This document shows positions 16,330 to 25,458 of a stretch of DNA of 64,000 nucleotides, one piece after another (positions within the stretch are counted from its first letter, which is position 1; every line of letters begins with the position of its first letter). Position numbers and translations under genes: made by a program. The stretch is from Terriglobales bacterium. Lineage in GTDB: Bacteria > Acidobacteriota > Terriglobia > Terriglobales > Acidobacteriaceae. The stretch covers positions 62,001 to 126,000 of the forward strand of contig DATMPC010000014.1 of assembly GCA_035567895.1 (NCBI GenBank), in the 5' to 3' direction. Under the pieces are notes generated by a model. The model saw only the letters and a list, made by a program, of their open reading frames with translations. It searched no databases and was not told the origin of the DNA.

Positions 16330-16656
16330 ACAATCCGCGCGGTGATGAGGGCAGGTTGAAGCTGGGAATGAAGAAAGAGGCGTAAATGCTTTGGATAAGC
16401 TGTTCATTCTCTGGCTTCGAGGTTCAGCTTCCATGTTGCCGACGGTCTCAACCGTTTGCGGTTGGTAATACCTTTGGTAGTTGCTAATCACCAGCCTGAT
16501 TAGGGACGTGGGGCCGTGATTTAGTCATGGCCACGGACGAGCAGTCCGCGAATCTGACTCCGTTTGAGCGGTGAACAACCAACTTTCACCGGAAGACATC
16601 AGAGTTAATATGCGGCATGATGTATAGGGCTCCAGCCGCCGATCGTTGCGATTGAG
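16330..16656. other. Gene-free spacer between tRNA-Phe and the pilT terminator
   Basis: No gene, repeat or other clear element seen here. Confidence 0.4.
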
Positions 16657-16691
16657 TAAAAACGCTCTGCCAACCAGCAGGGCATTTTTAT
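16657..16691 (-). terminator. Rho-independent terminator of the pilT operon
   Basis: A 7-bp stem (16664-16670 GCTCTGC-type with 16677-16683, one G-T wobble) flanked by AAAAA on the left and ATTTTTA on the right, so it has a U-tract on the minus strand and also on the plus. It lies about 50 bases beyond the pilT stop at 16738. Confidence 0.7.
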
Positions 16692-16737
16692 TCTTTGGGC
16701 GCAAAATCAGCGGGTGGCACGGCCTCCACAAGAGGCT

Positions 16738-17883
16738 CTAGGCTTCGGTCTCTTCGTAATCGGAGAGGGAAAGGTTCAGGTTGCCGGCATTTGTTGCGTA
16801 GCCGATGGCCGCGGCCTTGGTGATGATGCCGTCGCGGACCATCTTCTCCAGCACGCCGTCGAAGTGCTGCATGCCTTCGAGTTCGCCGTCTTTCATTGCG
16901 TCGTGTAGCGACTGCCCATCCTTCTCGCCATTCTGAACGTAATCACGCGTACGCATGGTGGACTTGAGAATCTCGATAGCGGCAATGCGTCCATGGCCGT
17001 CTTTGCGTGCCAGCAGGCGTTGAGAAACGATGTAGCGGAACGATTGCGCCAGTCGGTTACGGATGGCGGTCTGCTCACTTACCGGAAACTCTCCAATAAT
17101 GCGCTCCACGGTCTTCGGAGCGTCGATCGTGTGCAAGGTCGAAAACACCAGGTGACCGGTTTCGGACGCTGTCATGGCGATCTCGATGGTTTCGCGGTCG
17201 CGCATCTCGCCAACGAGAATCACCTTTGGAGCCTGGCGCAGGGCTGCCCGCAAGGCTAGCGCAAATGTAGGCGTATCGCTGTGCAACTCGCGCTGATGAA
17301 TCGTCGACTTGCCATGCGGGTGCATGAACTCAATCGGATCTTCGATGGTGACGATGTGATACGCCTTGGTCTCATTGATGAGGCGAATGATGGCTGCGAG
17401 TGTGGAAGACTTTCCCGAACCTGTAGGACCAGTCACCAGGACGATTCCGTTCTTAAGCGCCGCAACGTCCTTCAGTTGCGGCGGCAGCTTAAGGTCTTCG
17501 AAAGACGGAATCACCATCGGAATCGTGCGCATGACAACCGCGTACGTTCCCCGCTGACGAAAAACGTTGACGCGAAATCGTGCCAAATCGGGAATGCTGT
17601 ATGAGGTATCGCAAGCCCCGTCGTTTCTTAGAAAGTCTGCGGCACGCTTGTTCGTTCCAATGAGGTCAGCGGCCAGTCTCGCAGTATCTTGCGCCGAGAG
17701 GACGGGAAGTCCGGGCACGACCACCAACTGTCCACCCAATTCAACTTGCGGAGGACGATGCGGCGAGATGATCAAGTCGCTGACTTTGGCATTGAACTTC
17801 ACCATTGCCGTAATCAATGCGGGAGTGGGGATCGCAGCAGCGGGCTGAGGAGCGGTTGGGGCAGTCGTCGGCGTAGTCGCCAT
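16738..17883 (-). CDS. pilT: PilT-family type IV pilus retraction ATPase
   Basis: 381 residues. After an Ala/Pro/Thr-rich N-terminal 25 residues comes the PilT N-domain (KVSDLIISPHRPPQVELGG; the usual 'ASDLHL' start), then the ATPase core: Walker A TGPTGSGKSST at 151-161, the Asp-box (VTIEDPIEF), a variant Walker B (VILVGEMRDRETIEIAMTAS) and the His-box (ETGHLVFSTLHT). It hexamerises on the cytoplasmic side of the inner membrane and retracts pili for twitching and DNA uptake. It ends the minus-strand group TPR-NfeD-slipin-SPOR-pilT, 38 bases after the SPOR gene. The AIRNRLA motif (TAIRNRLAQSFRYIVSQRLL) marks PilT or PilU rather than PilB. No other pilus genes are here. Confidence 0.93.
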   Translation of the reverse strand: MATTPTTAPTAPQPAAAIPTPALITAMVKFNAKVSDLIISPHRPPQVELGGQLVVVPGLPVLSAQDTARLAADLIGTNKRAADFLRNDGACDTSYSIPDLARFRVNVFRQRGTYAVVMRTIPMVIPSFEDLKLPPQLKDVAALKNGIVLVTGPTGSGKSSTLAAIIRLINETKAYHIVTIEDPIEFMHPHGKSTIHQRELHSDTPTFALALRAALRQAPKVILVGEMRDRETIEIAMTASETGHLVFSTLHTIDAPKTVERIIGEFPVSEQTAIRNRLAQSFRYIVSQRLLARKDGHGRIAAIEILKSTMRTRDYVQNGEKDGQSLHDAMKDGELEGMQHFDGVLEKMVRDGIITKAAAIGYATNAGNLNLSLSDYEETEA

Positions 17884-17921
17884 TCAAATGTACCTTCTTG
17901 GGAGCTTTAAGTTTGTCCGGA

Positions 17922-18542
17922 CTACTTCTTGACTATCGCGTTGTATCCATCGCCTGCGAGCTTGCTCTTGATTGCTTCAGCGTCCTTCAATTCCGCGAAT
18001 GGTCCAACCTGTACGTGGTAAAGGTTGTCGACATTCGTTCCCGGAGCAACGAACACGGGATAGTTCTTTCTGCGCAGAGCCGCGACTAGGACGTCCGCGT
18101 CTTCTTGCTTAGTGACCGCTGCAACTTGCACCGTGATATTGCCACTAGGAGCCGACTCCGACTCGGGGGTGGTCGGTGGTTTCGTGTTAGCTGCTGTAGG
18201 CGACGACACCGTCGGTCCTGACTGAGTATTGGCCGATGAGGTCTCATCATTAGCTACTGGCGACTGCACTGGAGGCGCCTGCTCCGCCTGCGAACTTGCG
18301 CTGACGTCGGGAGTAGAGGCGGCTACCACTCGCGGAGAGCTCACCGTAACACCCGCGCCAGTCTTGGCGCCGGACGGATTCGCAGCCGTGGCAGTTCCGT
18401 TCTGGAGCGCCATGGGACCCGAGTTTCGGCCCAGCGCGTAACCCAGGCCAAAAAAAGTTCCGCAAATTGCCACGAGAACGAAGAAAATGGCCAGCAATTT
18501 TCCCGTTCCCAATATGATTTCTGTATCCTGCTGTTCCGACAT
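17922..18542 (-). CDS. SPOR-domain membrane protein
   Basis: 206 residues: a short cytoplasmic N-terminus, one membrane segment (LLAIFFVLVAICGTFFGLGYA, about 15-37), a Ser/Thr/Pro/Ala-rich periplasmic linker (40-130), and a C-terminal SPOR domain (ITVQVAAVTKQEDADVLVAALRRKNYPVFV then YHVQVGPFAELKDAEAIKSKL). SPOR domains bind glycan strands stripped of stem peptides at division septa. It starts 8 bases after the slipin stop, so co-transcription with slipin and pilT is likely. Function in division or envelope maintenance is inferred from the domain. Confidence 0.88.
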   Translation of the reverse strand: MSEQQDTEIILGTGKLLAIFFVLVAICGTFFGLGYALGRNSGPMALQNGTATAANPSGAKTGAGVTVSSPRVVAASTPDVSASSQAEQAPPVQSPVANDETSSANTQSGPTVSSPTAANTKPPTTPESESAPSGNITVQVAAVTKQEDADVLVAALRRKNYPVFVAPGTNVDNLYHVQVGPFAELKDAEAIKSKLAGDGYNAIVKK

Positions 18543-18550
18543 CCAATCCT

Positions 18551-19423
18551 CTACGATTGCGCAGACTTAACAGTTTGCGCGTGCGCTTCCAAAATCTTGT
18601 TCAGGCTGCTCATCAGCTCAATCGGCAGTGGGAACACGATGGTCGTGTTCTTCTCAACGCCGATCTCAGTCAAAGTCTGCAGATAGCGAAGTTGCAGCGT
18701 CATCGGCTGAGTTGACAAAACCTGTGCGGCGTCCGCGAGCCGCTGCGCGGCTGAGAACTCGCCTTCGGCGTGAATGATCTTCGACCGCTTTTCGCGCTCA
18801 GCCTCGGCTTGCTTAGCCATGGCGCGAAGCATGCTCTCAGGCAGATCGACTTGCTTGACCTCTACGTTGACGACTTTCACACCCCAGGGCGCCGTGTGCT
18901 GATCGAGAATCGTCTGAATTCGCAGATTTAGCTTCTCGCGATGCGATAGGAGTTCATCAAGTTCGACTTCGCCGAGGACCGACCGCAGAGTCGTCTGCGC
19001 GAATTGGGAGGTCTGATAGACGTAATTCGAGACCTCAACCACCGCCTTATTCGGATCGATCACGCGCAGAAAGATGACCGCGTTTACTTTCAGCGTGACG
19101 TTGTCACGAGTAATGATGTCCTGGGGTGGAACCTCGAGGGCTTCCTGTCGAAGTGAGACGCGCACGATGCGATCAATCGGAGCGAAGACCAGGATCACGC
19201 CCGGACCCTTGGCAGTGCTCAGCAGGCGTCCGAGACGGAAGATAACTCCGCGTTCGTACTCCGCCAGAATCTTGATCGAACTAATCACGTAGAGCCCAAC
19301 GATGATTGCGATTGCCGGAATTAGGTAGTCCAATTTCCTATCCTTTTCTTCTTCTTGCGCGAAGATACCTTGGGCAACTGGAGCGGATTTTAACCCAGGA
19401 GTTGTGTCGCCCGACTCAAGCAT
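18551..19423 (-). CDS. Slipin/stomatin-like SPFH-domain membrane protein
   Basis: 290 residues. One membrane anchor ([21 protein letters not shown], about 33-55) precedes a complete SPFH domain: [96 protein letters not shown], followed by the [17 protein letters not shown] coiled helix. It forms ring-like membrane scaffolds and is normally paired with a NfeD protein, whose gene lies just upstream here. Alternative starts near the N-terminus are possible. Confidence 0.92.
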   Translation of the reverse strand: MLESGDTTPGLKSAPVAQGIFAQEEEKDRKLDYLIPAIAIIVGLYVISSIKILAEYERGVIFRLGRLLSTAKGPGVILVFAPIDRIVRVSLRQEALEVPPQDIITRDNVTLKVNAVIFLRVIDPNKAVVEVSNYVYQTSQFAQTTLRSVLGEVELDELLSHREKLNLRIQTILDQHTAPWGVKVVNVEVKQVDLPESMLRAMAKQAEAEREKRSKIIHAEGEFSAAQRLADAAQVLSTQPMTLQLRYLQTLTEIGVEKNTTIVFPLPIELMSSLNKILEAHAQTVKSAQS

Positions 19424-19451
19424 AAGCCTGAGTGGAAGTTACGAGAGTGTG

Positions 19452-20762
19452 CTATTTCAGAGTGGAACCAGCGGGTACACCCACTGAGACAGGTTCTACG
19501 GTAAGGACGAGGTCATGGATGCCGGTTACGCGGACCGGTTGGCCTGGCTCCGCGCCGGAAGGACAATAAGCGTTCCAGATCTCGCCATGCACGAACACCT
19601 TTCCCTCTGGCCGAAGGGGCGTTTGTGCCGTCCCCAGTTCTCCCATCAGGCCTTTTTCGCCGGTAACGACCTTGCCCCGGCGGGCTCGCACCGCGATATT
19701 CACCAGGAAGATCGTGAGCAGCCCAAAAGTGATGCTGACCGCAAACGCGGTAATTGGCTGGATTCGCATCTGTGGGATGGGTCCATCTACTAGCAACAGA
19801 GCGCCAAGGATCATCACTGCAATGCCGCCTACCCCGAGCGCGCCGTGCGTGGAAAACTTTGCCTCCAAAGCGAACAGGATGAACGAAGTCAGGATGAGCG
19901 CCACGCCTGCAAAGCGGATGGGCAGCAGATTGAGCGCGAAAACCGCCAGGACGACGAAGATGATCCCCACCACCCCAGGAACGATCGCGCCCGGATGATT
20001 GAACTCGGCATAGATTGCAGCCAGGCCAATCATCAGGATGAGAAAGGCAATATTCGGATCCATCAGGAACGAGAGGATCTGTTCCTTTACCGACATGTGG
20101 TAGTCCGTGATTTGTGCTCCCGTAGTGTGCAGAACTTGTGTTCGCCCGTCAAAACGAGTCACCGTCCTACCGTCGGTTTGCTTGAGAAGATCGGAAGAAT
20201 CCTTCGCCACATAGTCGATCAGGTGCTGTTGCAGCGCTTCCTGGTCGGTGAATGATTTCGATTGCCGGACTGCACTCTCAGCAACCTCAACGTTGCGACC
20301 GCGCTTGGCTACGTAAGAGCGGATGAAAGCGGCAGAATCGTTTTCCAGCTTCTCCTTCATCACGGGATCCATGGTGACACCCATCAACACGGGATGGGCG
20401 GCTCCCGTGTTGGTACCGGGAGCCATCGCAGCAACGTCAGCGGCTTCCAGAATGTAGAAGCCTGCAGAGGCCGATCTGCTTCCGGTCGGGTAAACATACA
20501 CAATCACAGGAACCGGCGACGCGAGCATTTTGGCGATAATGTCGCGCGTAGAATCGCTGAGTCCACCAGGAGTTCGGATTTCGATCAGCAAAGCCTGCGC
20601 ATGCTGGTCGTCGGCTCGGGCCAGGCCTCGTTCGATGTATTCGGCCGAAACTGGATTGATGGTTCCGTCGATGACTACTCGGACTACGTCGGCGTGCGCC
20701 GATACAGAGGCGAGCACGAGGAGTAAAAGCGACAATCGCCACGAGCGGATTCTGCGCGTCAT
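19452..20762 (-). CDS. NfeD-family membrane-bound serine protease (ClpP-like domain plus OB domain)
   Basis: 436 residues: signal peptide (RLSLLLLVLASVSAHA), a ClpP-class domain (VVIDGTINPVSAEYIERGL, LIEIRTPGG, nucleophile Ser in GSRSASAGFYI near 97-99, general-base Lys near 138 in EKLENDSAAFIRSYV), four to five membrane segments (225-370), and the C-terminal NfeD OB-fold (GKVFVHGEIWNAYCPSG). This is the long form that cleaves stomatin-family partners, and the slipin gene follows 28 bases downstream. Its ATG overlaps the TPR gene stop in ATGA. The pair probably handles membrane-protein quality control. Confidence 0.92.
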   Translation of the reverse strand: MTRRIRSWRLSLLLLVLASVSAHADVVRVVIDGTINPVSAEYIERGLARADDQHAQALLIEIRTPGGLSDSTRDIIAKMLASPVPVIVYVYPTGSRSASAGFYILEAADVAAMAPGTNTGAAHPVLMGVTMDPVMKEKLENDSAAFIRSYVAKRGRNVEVAESAVRQSKSFTDQEALQQHLIDYVAKDSSDLLKQTDGRTVTRFDGRTQVLHTTGAQITDYHMSVKEQILSFLMDPNIAFLILMIGLAAIYAEFNHPGAIVPGVVGIIFVVLAVFALNLLPIRFAGVALILTSFILFALEAKFSTHGALGVGGIAVMILGALLLVDGPIPQMRIQPITAFAVSITFGLLTIFLVNIAVRARRGKVVTGEKGLMGELGTAQTPLRPEGKVFVHGEIWNAYCPSGAEPGQPVRVTGIHDLVLTVEPVSVGVPAGSTLK

Positions 20763-22378
20763 TGCTTGGCCCTCGGCGGGGTGTCGAGCCGGGAGGTAAC
20801 TTGTTGTCTCAGTTGCAGGGCGGAACTGTTGGCTGGCTCGAGGCGAAGTGCCTGTGCCAGGTCCTGATTAGCGGCGTCCAGCTTGTTCTCTTTAAGATGT
20901 AGCTGGGCGAGAGCAACATAGGCATCCGGAGTTGGCCGGTCATGCAGCGATCGTTCCAATTCGGAACGAGCGCCTGCCAAGTCGTTCAGCGCGATTTGCG
21001 CATTCGCCAATCCCAAGCGCGCGTCGGAATTCTGCGGATCGAGGGCGAGCGCTCTGCGGAAGTGGTCGCGGGCTTCCTCGTAGAAGCCTTGCGACAAGCG
21101 CTGCCTTCCCTGATCTACATGCATGGCCGCATGCTTCTTTGGATCGGAGTTTGCCATCTGCGCTTCTTCCGCATTCTCCATGACAAAAGCAAGCTGCCTG
21201 AACGACGCCTCGTCATAGTTGCGCTTGATTCGTTCAAGCGGCGGGCGACTCGAAGACGCACTCGATATCGTTAGCGTTTGCAGGTAATTCCTGGCTTCGG
21301 TGTCTGAGGGCCGAAGGCTCAGCGTCTCCTTCAATTCGCGGACTGCTGCTTGCTTATCGCCGATTCGGGCAAGCGATAGGGCAAGGTTAAAGTGATAGTC
21401 CGGTTCCGTCGGATCCGCTGCCACTGCTTTTTTCAGATAGTCCAGCGAGCCGTACTTGTTTCGTCTAGCTTCAGCCACACCTAGGTTGTTGTAAACCTCA
21501 GTGAGTGGAAATCTGTCGGCCACAACTTTGAAGGCCTCCGCGGCGCGATCTACGTTGCCGCTGTAGTACGCGGCCAATCCCAGAAAGAAGTTCGCCTCCG
21601 CGGCATGTTTATCCGACTGCGGAATTTTTGCTAGCCAAACGACGGCAGAGGAGTAATCACGCTGGTCGAAGTAGGTTTTTCCTAACGCGAGAATGGCTAC
21701 GCTGTAGTTTGGATTCAGGCGCACTGCTTCTTTCAGACGCCGGATCTTCTCGGTGTTGCTCGTGGCCACAACTCCACGTACGTAGTTCTCGAGCGCATCC
21801 AAACGGATATCCTTTGTGTCCGCGATGAAGTCCTGCTTGGTGGCTGCAAGTTCCGTCTGGATGACATGCATCAGGTCCCATGCAGTCGCGGCCTGAATGT
21901 CGATCAACTGCAGCAACGATCCCGATTCGACGACGAATGGCGACAAGTGCAGCCGGCGCATATCCAGCAACTGAGCTTTCGACGAGAAAGAATTGCCATC
22001 GTAGTTGTAGTTGCCCAGCACGACATAGTCGACGCCCATCTGCTCAGCGATTCTCAGCAACGTGGCGCGAGATAGTTGTGTGCTAGCGGGGATTCCGACT
22101 CTATCGAACGCGTAGAGGCGATCTTCCCGGCTGATCACAAAGATGGACGGAGACTGCATGCGCTGTCCCAGCACTTCAGAAAAGGCTTCGCCGATCCACT
22201 CCAGTCCGGGCGCCTTCGAATCATTGTGAAATGGCAGGATGAGCACTGTCCGGTTGCTCGTGGCCGCGAAGTCCGGAGTCTCCTTCGGCGCATTTGACGA
22301 TTGCATAGACTGGGCAGTGGCGGAGCACAAAACCGCAGAAAATAAGGCTAAAACGAAGATAACGCGGAGCCGACTCAA
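20759..22378 (-). CDS. Secreted TPR-repeat protein with N-terminal TolB-like domain
   Basis: 539 residues: signal peptide (RVIFVLALFSAVLCSATAQ), an N-terminal segment of the kind found before TPRs in acidobacterial proteins (TVLILPFHNDSKAPGLEWIGEAFSEVL, YVVLGNYNYDG), then about nine TPR units (for example YSVAILALGKTYFDQRDYSS, AAEANFFLGLAAYYSGNVDR, ARDHFRRALALDPQNSDARL, AYVALAQLHLKENKLDAANQ). It should be a periplasmic scaffold. It is the first gene of the operon that ends in pilT and overlaps the NfeD start by 4 bases, suggesting a shared envelope role; direct binding partners are not known. Confidence 0.85.
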   Translation of the reverse strand: MSRLRVIFVLALFSAVLCSATAQSMQSSNAPKETPDFAATSNRTVLILPFHNDSKAPGLEWIGEAFSEVLGQRMQSPSIFVISREDRLYAFDRVGIPASTQLSRATLLRIAEQMGVDYVVLGNYNYDGNSFSSKAQLLDMRRLHLSPFVVESGSLLQLIDIQAATAWDLMHVIQTELAATKQDFIADTKDIRLDALENYVRGVVATSNTEKIRRLKEAVRLNPNYSVAILALGKTYFDQRDYSSAVVWLAKIPQSDKHAAEANFFLGLAAYYSGNVDRAAEAFKVVADRFPLTEVYNNLGVAEARRNKYGSLDYLKKAVAADPTEPDYHFNLALSLARIGDKQAAVRELKETLSLRPSDTEARNYLQTLTISSASSSRPPLERIKRNYDEASFRQLAFVMENAEEAQMANSDPKKHAAMHVDQGRQRLSQGFYEEARDHFRRALALDPQNSDARLGLANAQIALNDLAGARSELERSLHDRPTPDAYVALAQLHLKENKLDAANQDLAQALRLEPANSSALQLRQQVTSRLDTPPRAKQ

Positions 22379-22436
22379 GATGCTTGAATTATAGCTCCCC
22401 GAACTCGGACGCTCTCCCTTGGGCGTCGCTGAATGC

Positions 22437-22511
22437 TGGAGCGGGAGACGGGGATCGAACCCGTGACATCCAGCTTGGGAAGCTGGCGTTCTACCGCTGA
22501 ACTACTCCCGC
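22437..22511 (-). tRNA. tRNA-Gly (CCC), CCA encoded
   Basis: Minus-strand cloverleaf with acceptor GCGGGAG/CTCCCGC, D arm TAGTTCAGCGGTAGAAC, anticodon stem CCAGC/GCTGG with loop TTCCCAA (anticodon CCC), and T arm CGGGTTCGATCCCCG, discriminator T then CCA. 75 nucleotides. Confidence 0.96.
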
Positions 22512-22530
22512 TCGCTTATCGACTCAGGCG

Positions 22531-22559
22531 AGTCTATCACCGCGAAAACAAGCTCGCAA
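22531..22559 (-). promoter_or_regulatory. tRNA-Gly promoter
   Basis: On the minus strand TTGCGA (22554-22559) and TAGACT (22531-22536) are 17 bases apart, placing the transcription start about 12 bases before the tRNA 5' end. Good spacing and position; sequence match moderate. Confidence 0.55.
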
Positions 22560-22825
22560 TTGAGTGACTCCAAGCATCTCCGGTGCCGCTCCGATCCGAC
22601 AACAAACAGCGGTCGAGTCGAAAAATAGAAAGTATCAACCTGTCGTAGTGAGACTGGCGTTGCGACAATTTGGCCCAAAGACGCACTCGGCGCCCAATTA
22701 TAAATGTAATTAAATCAGACATTTAGCCATCAACGTTAGTGGCATCGTTCGTGCTTTGACCATTCTGGCCATATTGTCGCGCTTGAGCAGCAACTCGCTG
22801 TGACAGTGGACAGAGCTTGCGGTTC

Positions 22826-24922
22826 ATGCCCAACAATGATTCCCAATTTAGGACCATCACGCGCGCAGGCGCGATGTTGTCGGTCCTTCTGGGCGCCATA
22901 GTTTTGTCTGGCTGGCTCTTCGAGATAGCCTTCCTGAAGAGCATTGTTCCTGGACACATCTGCATGAAGGCGAACACCGCGATTGGCTTTGTTTGCGGTG
23001 GACTCGCGCTCCTCTTTTTGGTTCGGTCCGATTCTTTCAAGAAGCTCCGCTATCCCGCCGCTTTGCTTTCATTGACCACGCTGATGATCGGCCTGTTCAC
23101 ACTGGCTGAATACCTGCTTCACCGCGATCTGAAGCTCGACGAATTGTTCTTTCTCGATCGCACTGAACTCATCTATCCGGGGCGAATTGCTTACATTACG
23201 GCGATTAATTTCTGCGCCACAGGCATTGCGCTGCTCCTGCTCAACCGAAGCAGGCGGGCACTCAAAGCGGCGCAACTGCTGGCGAGTTTCGTTGGGCTGA
23301 GCGCGCTTCTAACGATTATTGGATATCTGTATCGAGTTCCGTTGCTGTACGGTTCGTCTCGATATGCCTCGATGGGACTGCATACAGGCCTCGGCTTTCT
23401 AGTTCTGGCGATTTCGATTCTGGCCTACAGTCCTTATCAAGGTTTCATGGCGGTGCTGACCACCGCGCGTCCTTCTGGATGGCTAGCGCGCAAGCTGCTC
23501 GCTGCCGCTATAGTTTTCCCCTTCGTGCTGGGACTCCTCGCGATTCGCACTTCCACGATGGTTGGTGACGTACGATTCATTGTTGCCGCCCTCGTTATCG
23601 CGCAGATCCTCCTCTTCGCCGGGTTGATATGGATCTCTGCATCACGGCTCGACCGGTCAGAGGCAGAAGAAGAAGTCGCGAAGGGCGCGTTAGCAGCATC
23701 GGAACGAATGCTGCAGCAGTCGCAAAAAATGGAGGCGATCGGGCTGCTTGCCGGCGGGGTGGCCCACGACTTCAACAACCTGCTCAACGTGATTCTCGGT
23801 TACAGCGAGCTGCTCCTCACGGACCCCGATACTTCAGAAATGCAGCGCAGAAAGATCGAAAAAATAAGGAAAGCGGGCGACACTGCAAGCGGACTCACGC
23901 GACAACTGCTGGCCTTTGGCCGAAAGCAGGTTTTGCAGCCCAAGGCACTCGACCTCAACGAGATCATCGGCAATCCGGATGGATTCCTGCACCGTCTCGT
24001 CAAGGACGACATTTCCTTGTCGACCTCGTTGTATCCAGGTCTGTTGGCCATCATGGCTGACCCTGTTCAGGTCGAGCAGATATTGCTAAACCTGGTAATC
24101 AACGCGTGCGATGCCATGCCGAACGGCGGCAAGCTTCACATTGAAACCGAAAACGTGGTTGTCGAGGAGCCATCGGCTCCTAAATTGGGCGTGACGCCCG
24201 GGCCGTTTGTCCGTCTCACCATCACCGACACCGGAACGGGTATGGACGATGAAACTCGAGGTCACCTCTTTGAGCCGTTTTATACCACCAAGGCTGTGGG
24301 CAAAGGCTCCGGATTGGGCTTGGCAACGGTATACGGCATCATCAAGCAAAGCGGCGGATACATCGAAGTGGATAGCAAGGTCGGCCGCGGAACCAGCTTT
24401 CAGATCTATCTGCCTGCTACTCGATTGGCCGCCTCTCGAGAATTGCCGGCCCCAAACCTCGCACAGAGCCGTGGTGGTGCGACGATTCTTGTAGTCGAGG
24501 ACTCCGAGCCACTGAGAGATCTAATCTTCGAGACCTTGGAAACGATGGGATACACCGCCCTGATGGCCCCAGACGGTCATCAGGCAATGCGCATTTGCAC
24601 TCAATTCAGCGGCACCATTGACCTCCTTCTGACCGACGTCATGATGCCCAAAATGAAGGGGCCAGAGGTGATGCGGCGGGTAAAGCAGATGCGGCCCGAC
24701 ATCGGTGTGCTCTTTATGTCCGGCTATACCAACGACGTAACGCTGCGCCACGGCGTCTCCAATGCTGACGTTTCGTTCATCCAAAAGCCATTTAGTTCCA
24801 CCGAGTTAACTCACAAACTTCGCGAAGCGCTCGCACGCGCACAGGACCGCAGTACGCTCCGTCAACGTCTAGGATTGGAGATGGAGCGACGTGCGGCTTC
24901 GTTGCGAGCTGAGAAGACTTAA
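22826..24922 (+). CDS. Hybrid sensor histidine kinase with multi-helix membrane input and receiver
   Basis: 698 residues from ATG 22826 (an in-frame TTG lies three codons up). About eight membrane helices occupy residues 10-275. The HisKA segment is GLLAGGVAHDFNNLLNVILGYSELL with the phospho-His. The HATPase has LLNLVINACDAMPNGG (N box), TDTGTGMDDETRGHLFEPFYTTK and GSGLGLATVYGII (G boxes). A receiver at about 555-675 has VVEDSEPL, phosphoacceptor in LLLTDVMMPKMKGPEV, MSGY and IQKPF. This is the NtrB-like GVAHDFNN subclass. The periplasmic face is small, so the signal is probably sensed in the membrane. A small separate receiver gene lies 150 bases downstream. Confidence 0.92.
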   Translation: MPNNDSQFRTITRAGAMLSVLLGAIVLSGWLFEIAFLKSIVPGHICMKANTAIGFVCGGLALLFLVRSDSFKKLRYPAALLSLTTLMIGLFTLAEYLLHRDLKLDELFFLDRTELIYPGRIAYITAINFCATGIALLLLNRSRRALKAAQLLASFVGLSALLTIIGYLYRVPLLYGSSRYASMGLHTGLGFLVLAISILAYSPYQGFMAVLTTARPSGWLARKLLAAAIVFPFVLGLLAIRTSTMVGDVRFIVAALVIAQILLFAGLIWISASRLDRSEAEEEVAKGALAASERMLQQSQKMEAIGLLAGGVAHDFNNLLNVILGYSELLLTDPDTSEMQRRKIEKIRKAGDTASGLTRQLLAFGRKQVLQPKALDLNEIIGNPDGFLHRLVKDDISLSTSLYPGLLAIMADPVQVEQILLNLVINACDAMPNGGKLHIETENVVVEEPSAPKLGVTPGPFVRLTITDTGTGMDDETRGHLFEPFYTTKAVGKGSGLGLATVYGIIKQSGGYIEVDSKVGRGTSFQIYLPATRLAASRELPAPNLAQSRGGATILVVEDSEPLRDLIFETLETMGYTALMAPDGHQAMRICTQFSGTIDLLLTDVMMPKMKGPEVMRRVKQMRPDIGVLFMSGYTNDVTLRHGVSNADVSFIQKPFSSTELTHKLREALARAQDRSTLRQRLGLEMERRAASLRAEKT

Positions 24923-24956
24923 GCCTTTCCTCAAATCGGCCTCAACGTACGGAGTA

Positions 24957-24976
24957 CATTGTCCTATCGGACAATG
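24957..24976. terminator. Perfect 8-bp hairpin after the kinase gene
   Basis: CATTGTCC/GGACAATG closes a TATC loop 35 bases after the kinase stop. There is no T-tract, so termination strength is uncertain; it may be an RNA-stabilising hairpin. Confidence 0.4.
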
Positions 24977-25072
24977 GGCATGGTGTCCTTAGGTAACCGT
25001 GCCGAATTGGGAAATTAACCCCTGCGGCCTCGTGGATAGTGCATCCTATCTAGTGAAAGCACTCCCACCATC

Positions 25073-25450
25073 ATGCCTGGCGCCCGAATTCTGTGCGTAG
25101 ATGATGATCCACGTATCAACGAACTCAATGAGATCGTTCTCGCCCGGGCGGGATATGAAGTGGCAACCGCCGAATCTCCCACGGATGCCCTTAACCGCCT
25201 GAAAACAGAGACTTTCGATCTCGTAATCACCGACCTCTTCCCGCAGTCTCCCAGAGATTCCGCCTTTGTGGCGAACCTTCGCTGCCTTGATCCTGAGATG
25301 CCGGTGATTCTGGTCACAGGCAACCACAACCCTCCACCGGAAATACTCAGACAAGCGGACGCATTTGTTGTAAAAGCCTATTCGCTAAACGCCCTCACTG
25401 ATTCAGTCCGTGAGGTGCTCATACGGAGCAAATTGAGGCGCATTGGGTAG
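25073..25450 (+). CDS. Single-domain response regulator (receiver only)
   Basis: 125 residues, one CheY-like domain. Acidic pocket CVDDDPR (10-12), phosphoacceptor Asp in LVITDLFP (about 54), Thr in ILVTGNH (about 84) and the conserved Lys in FVVKAYS (about 103) are present, so it should be phosphorylatable. There is no output domain; it may act as a phosphate sink or relay for the hybrid kinase just upstream, though that kinase already carries its own receiver. No clear ribosome site precedes the ATG. Confidence 0.88.
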   Translation: MPGARILCVDDDPRINELNEIVLARAGYEVATAESPTDALNRLKTETFDLVITDLFPQSPRDSAFVANLRCLDPEMPVILVTGNHNPPPEILRQADAFVVKAYSLNALTDSVREVLIRSKLRRIG

Positions 25451-25458
25451 GAGGGACG

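Noticed and set aside
16324-16360. A full -35/-10 promoter for tRNA-Phe
   Set aside because: Only the TATAAT is convincing; no -35 hexamer lies at 16-18 bases.
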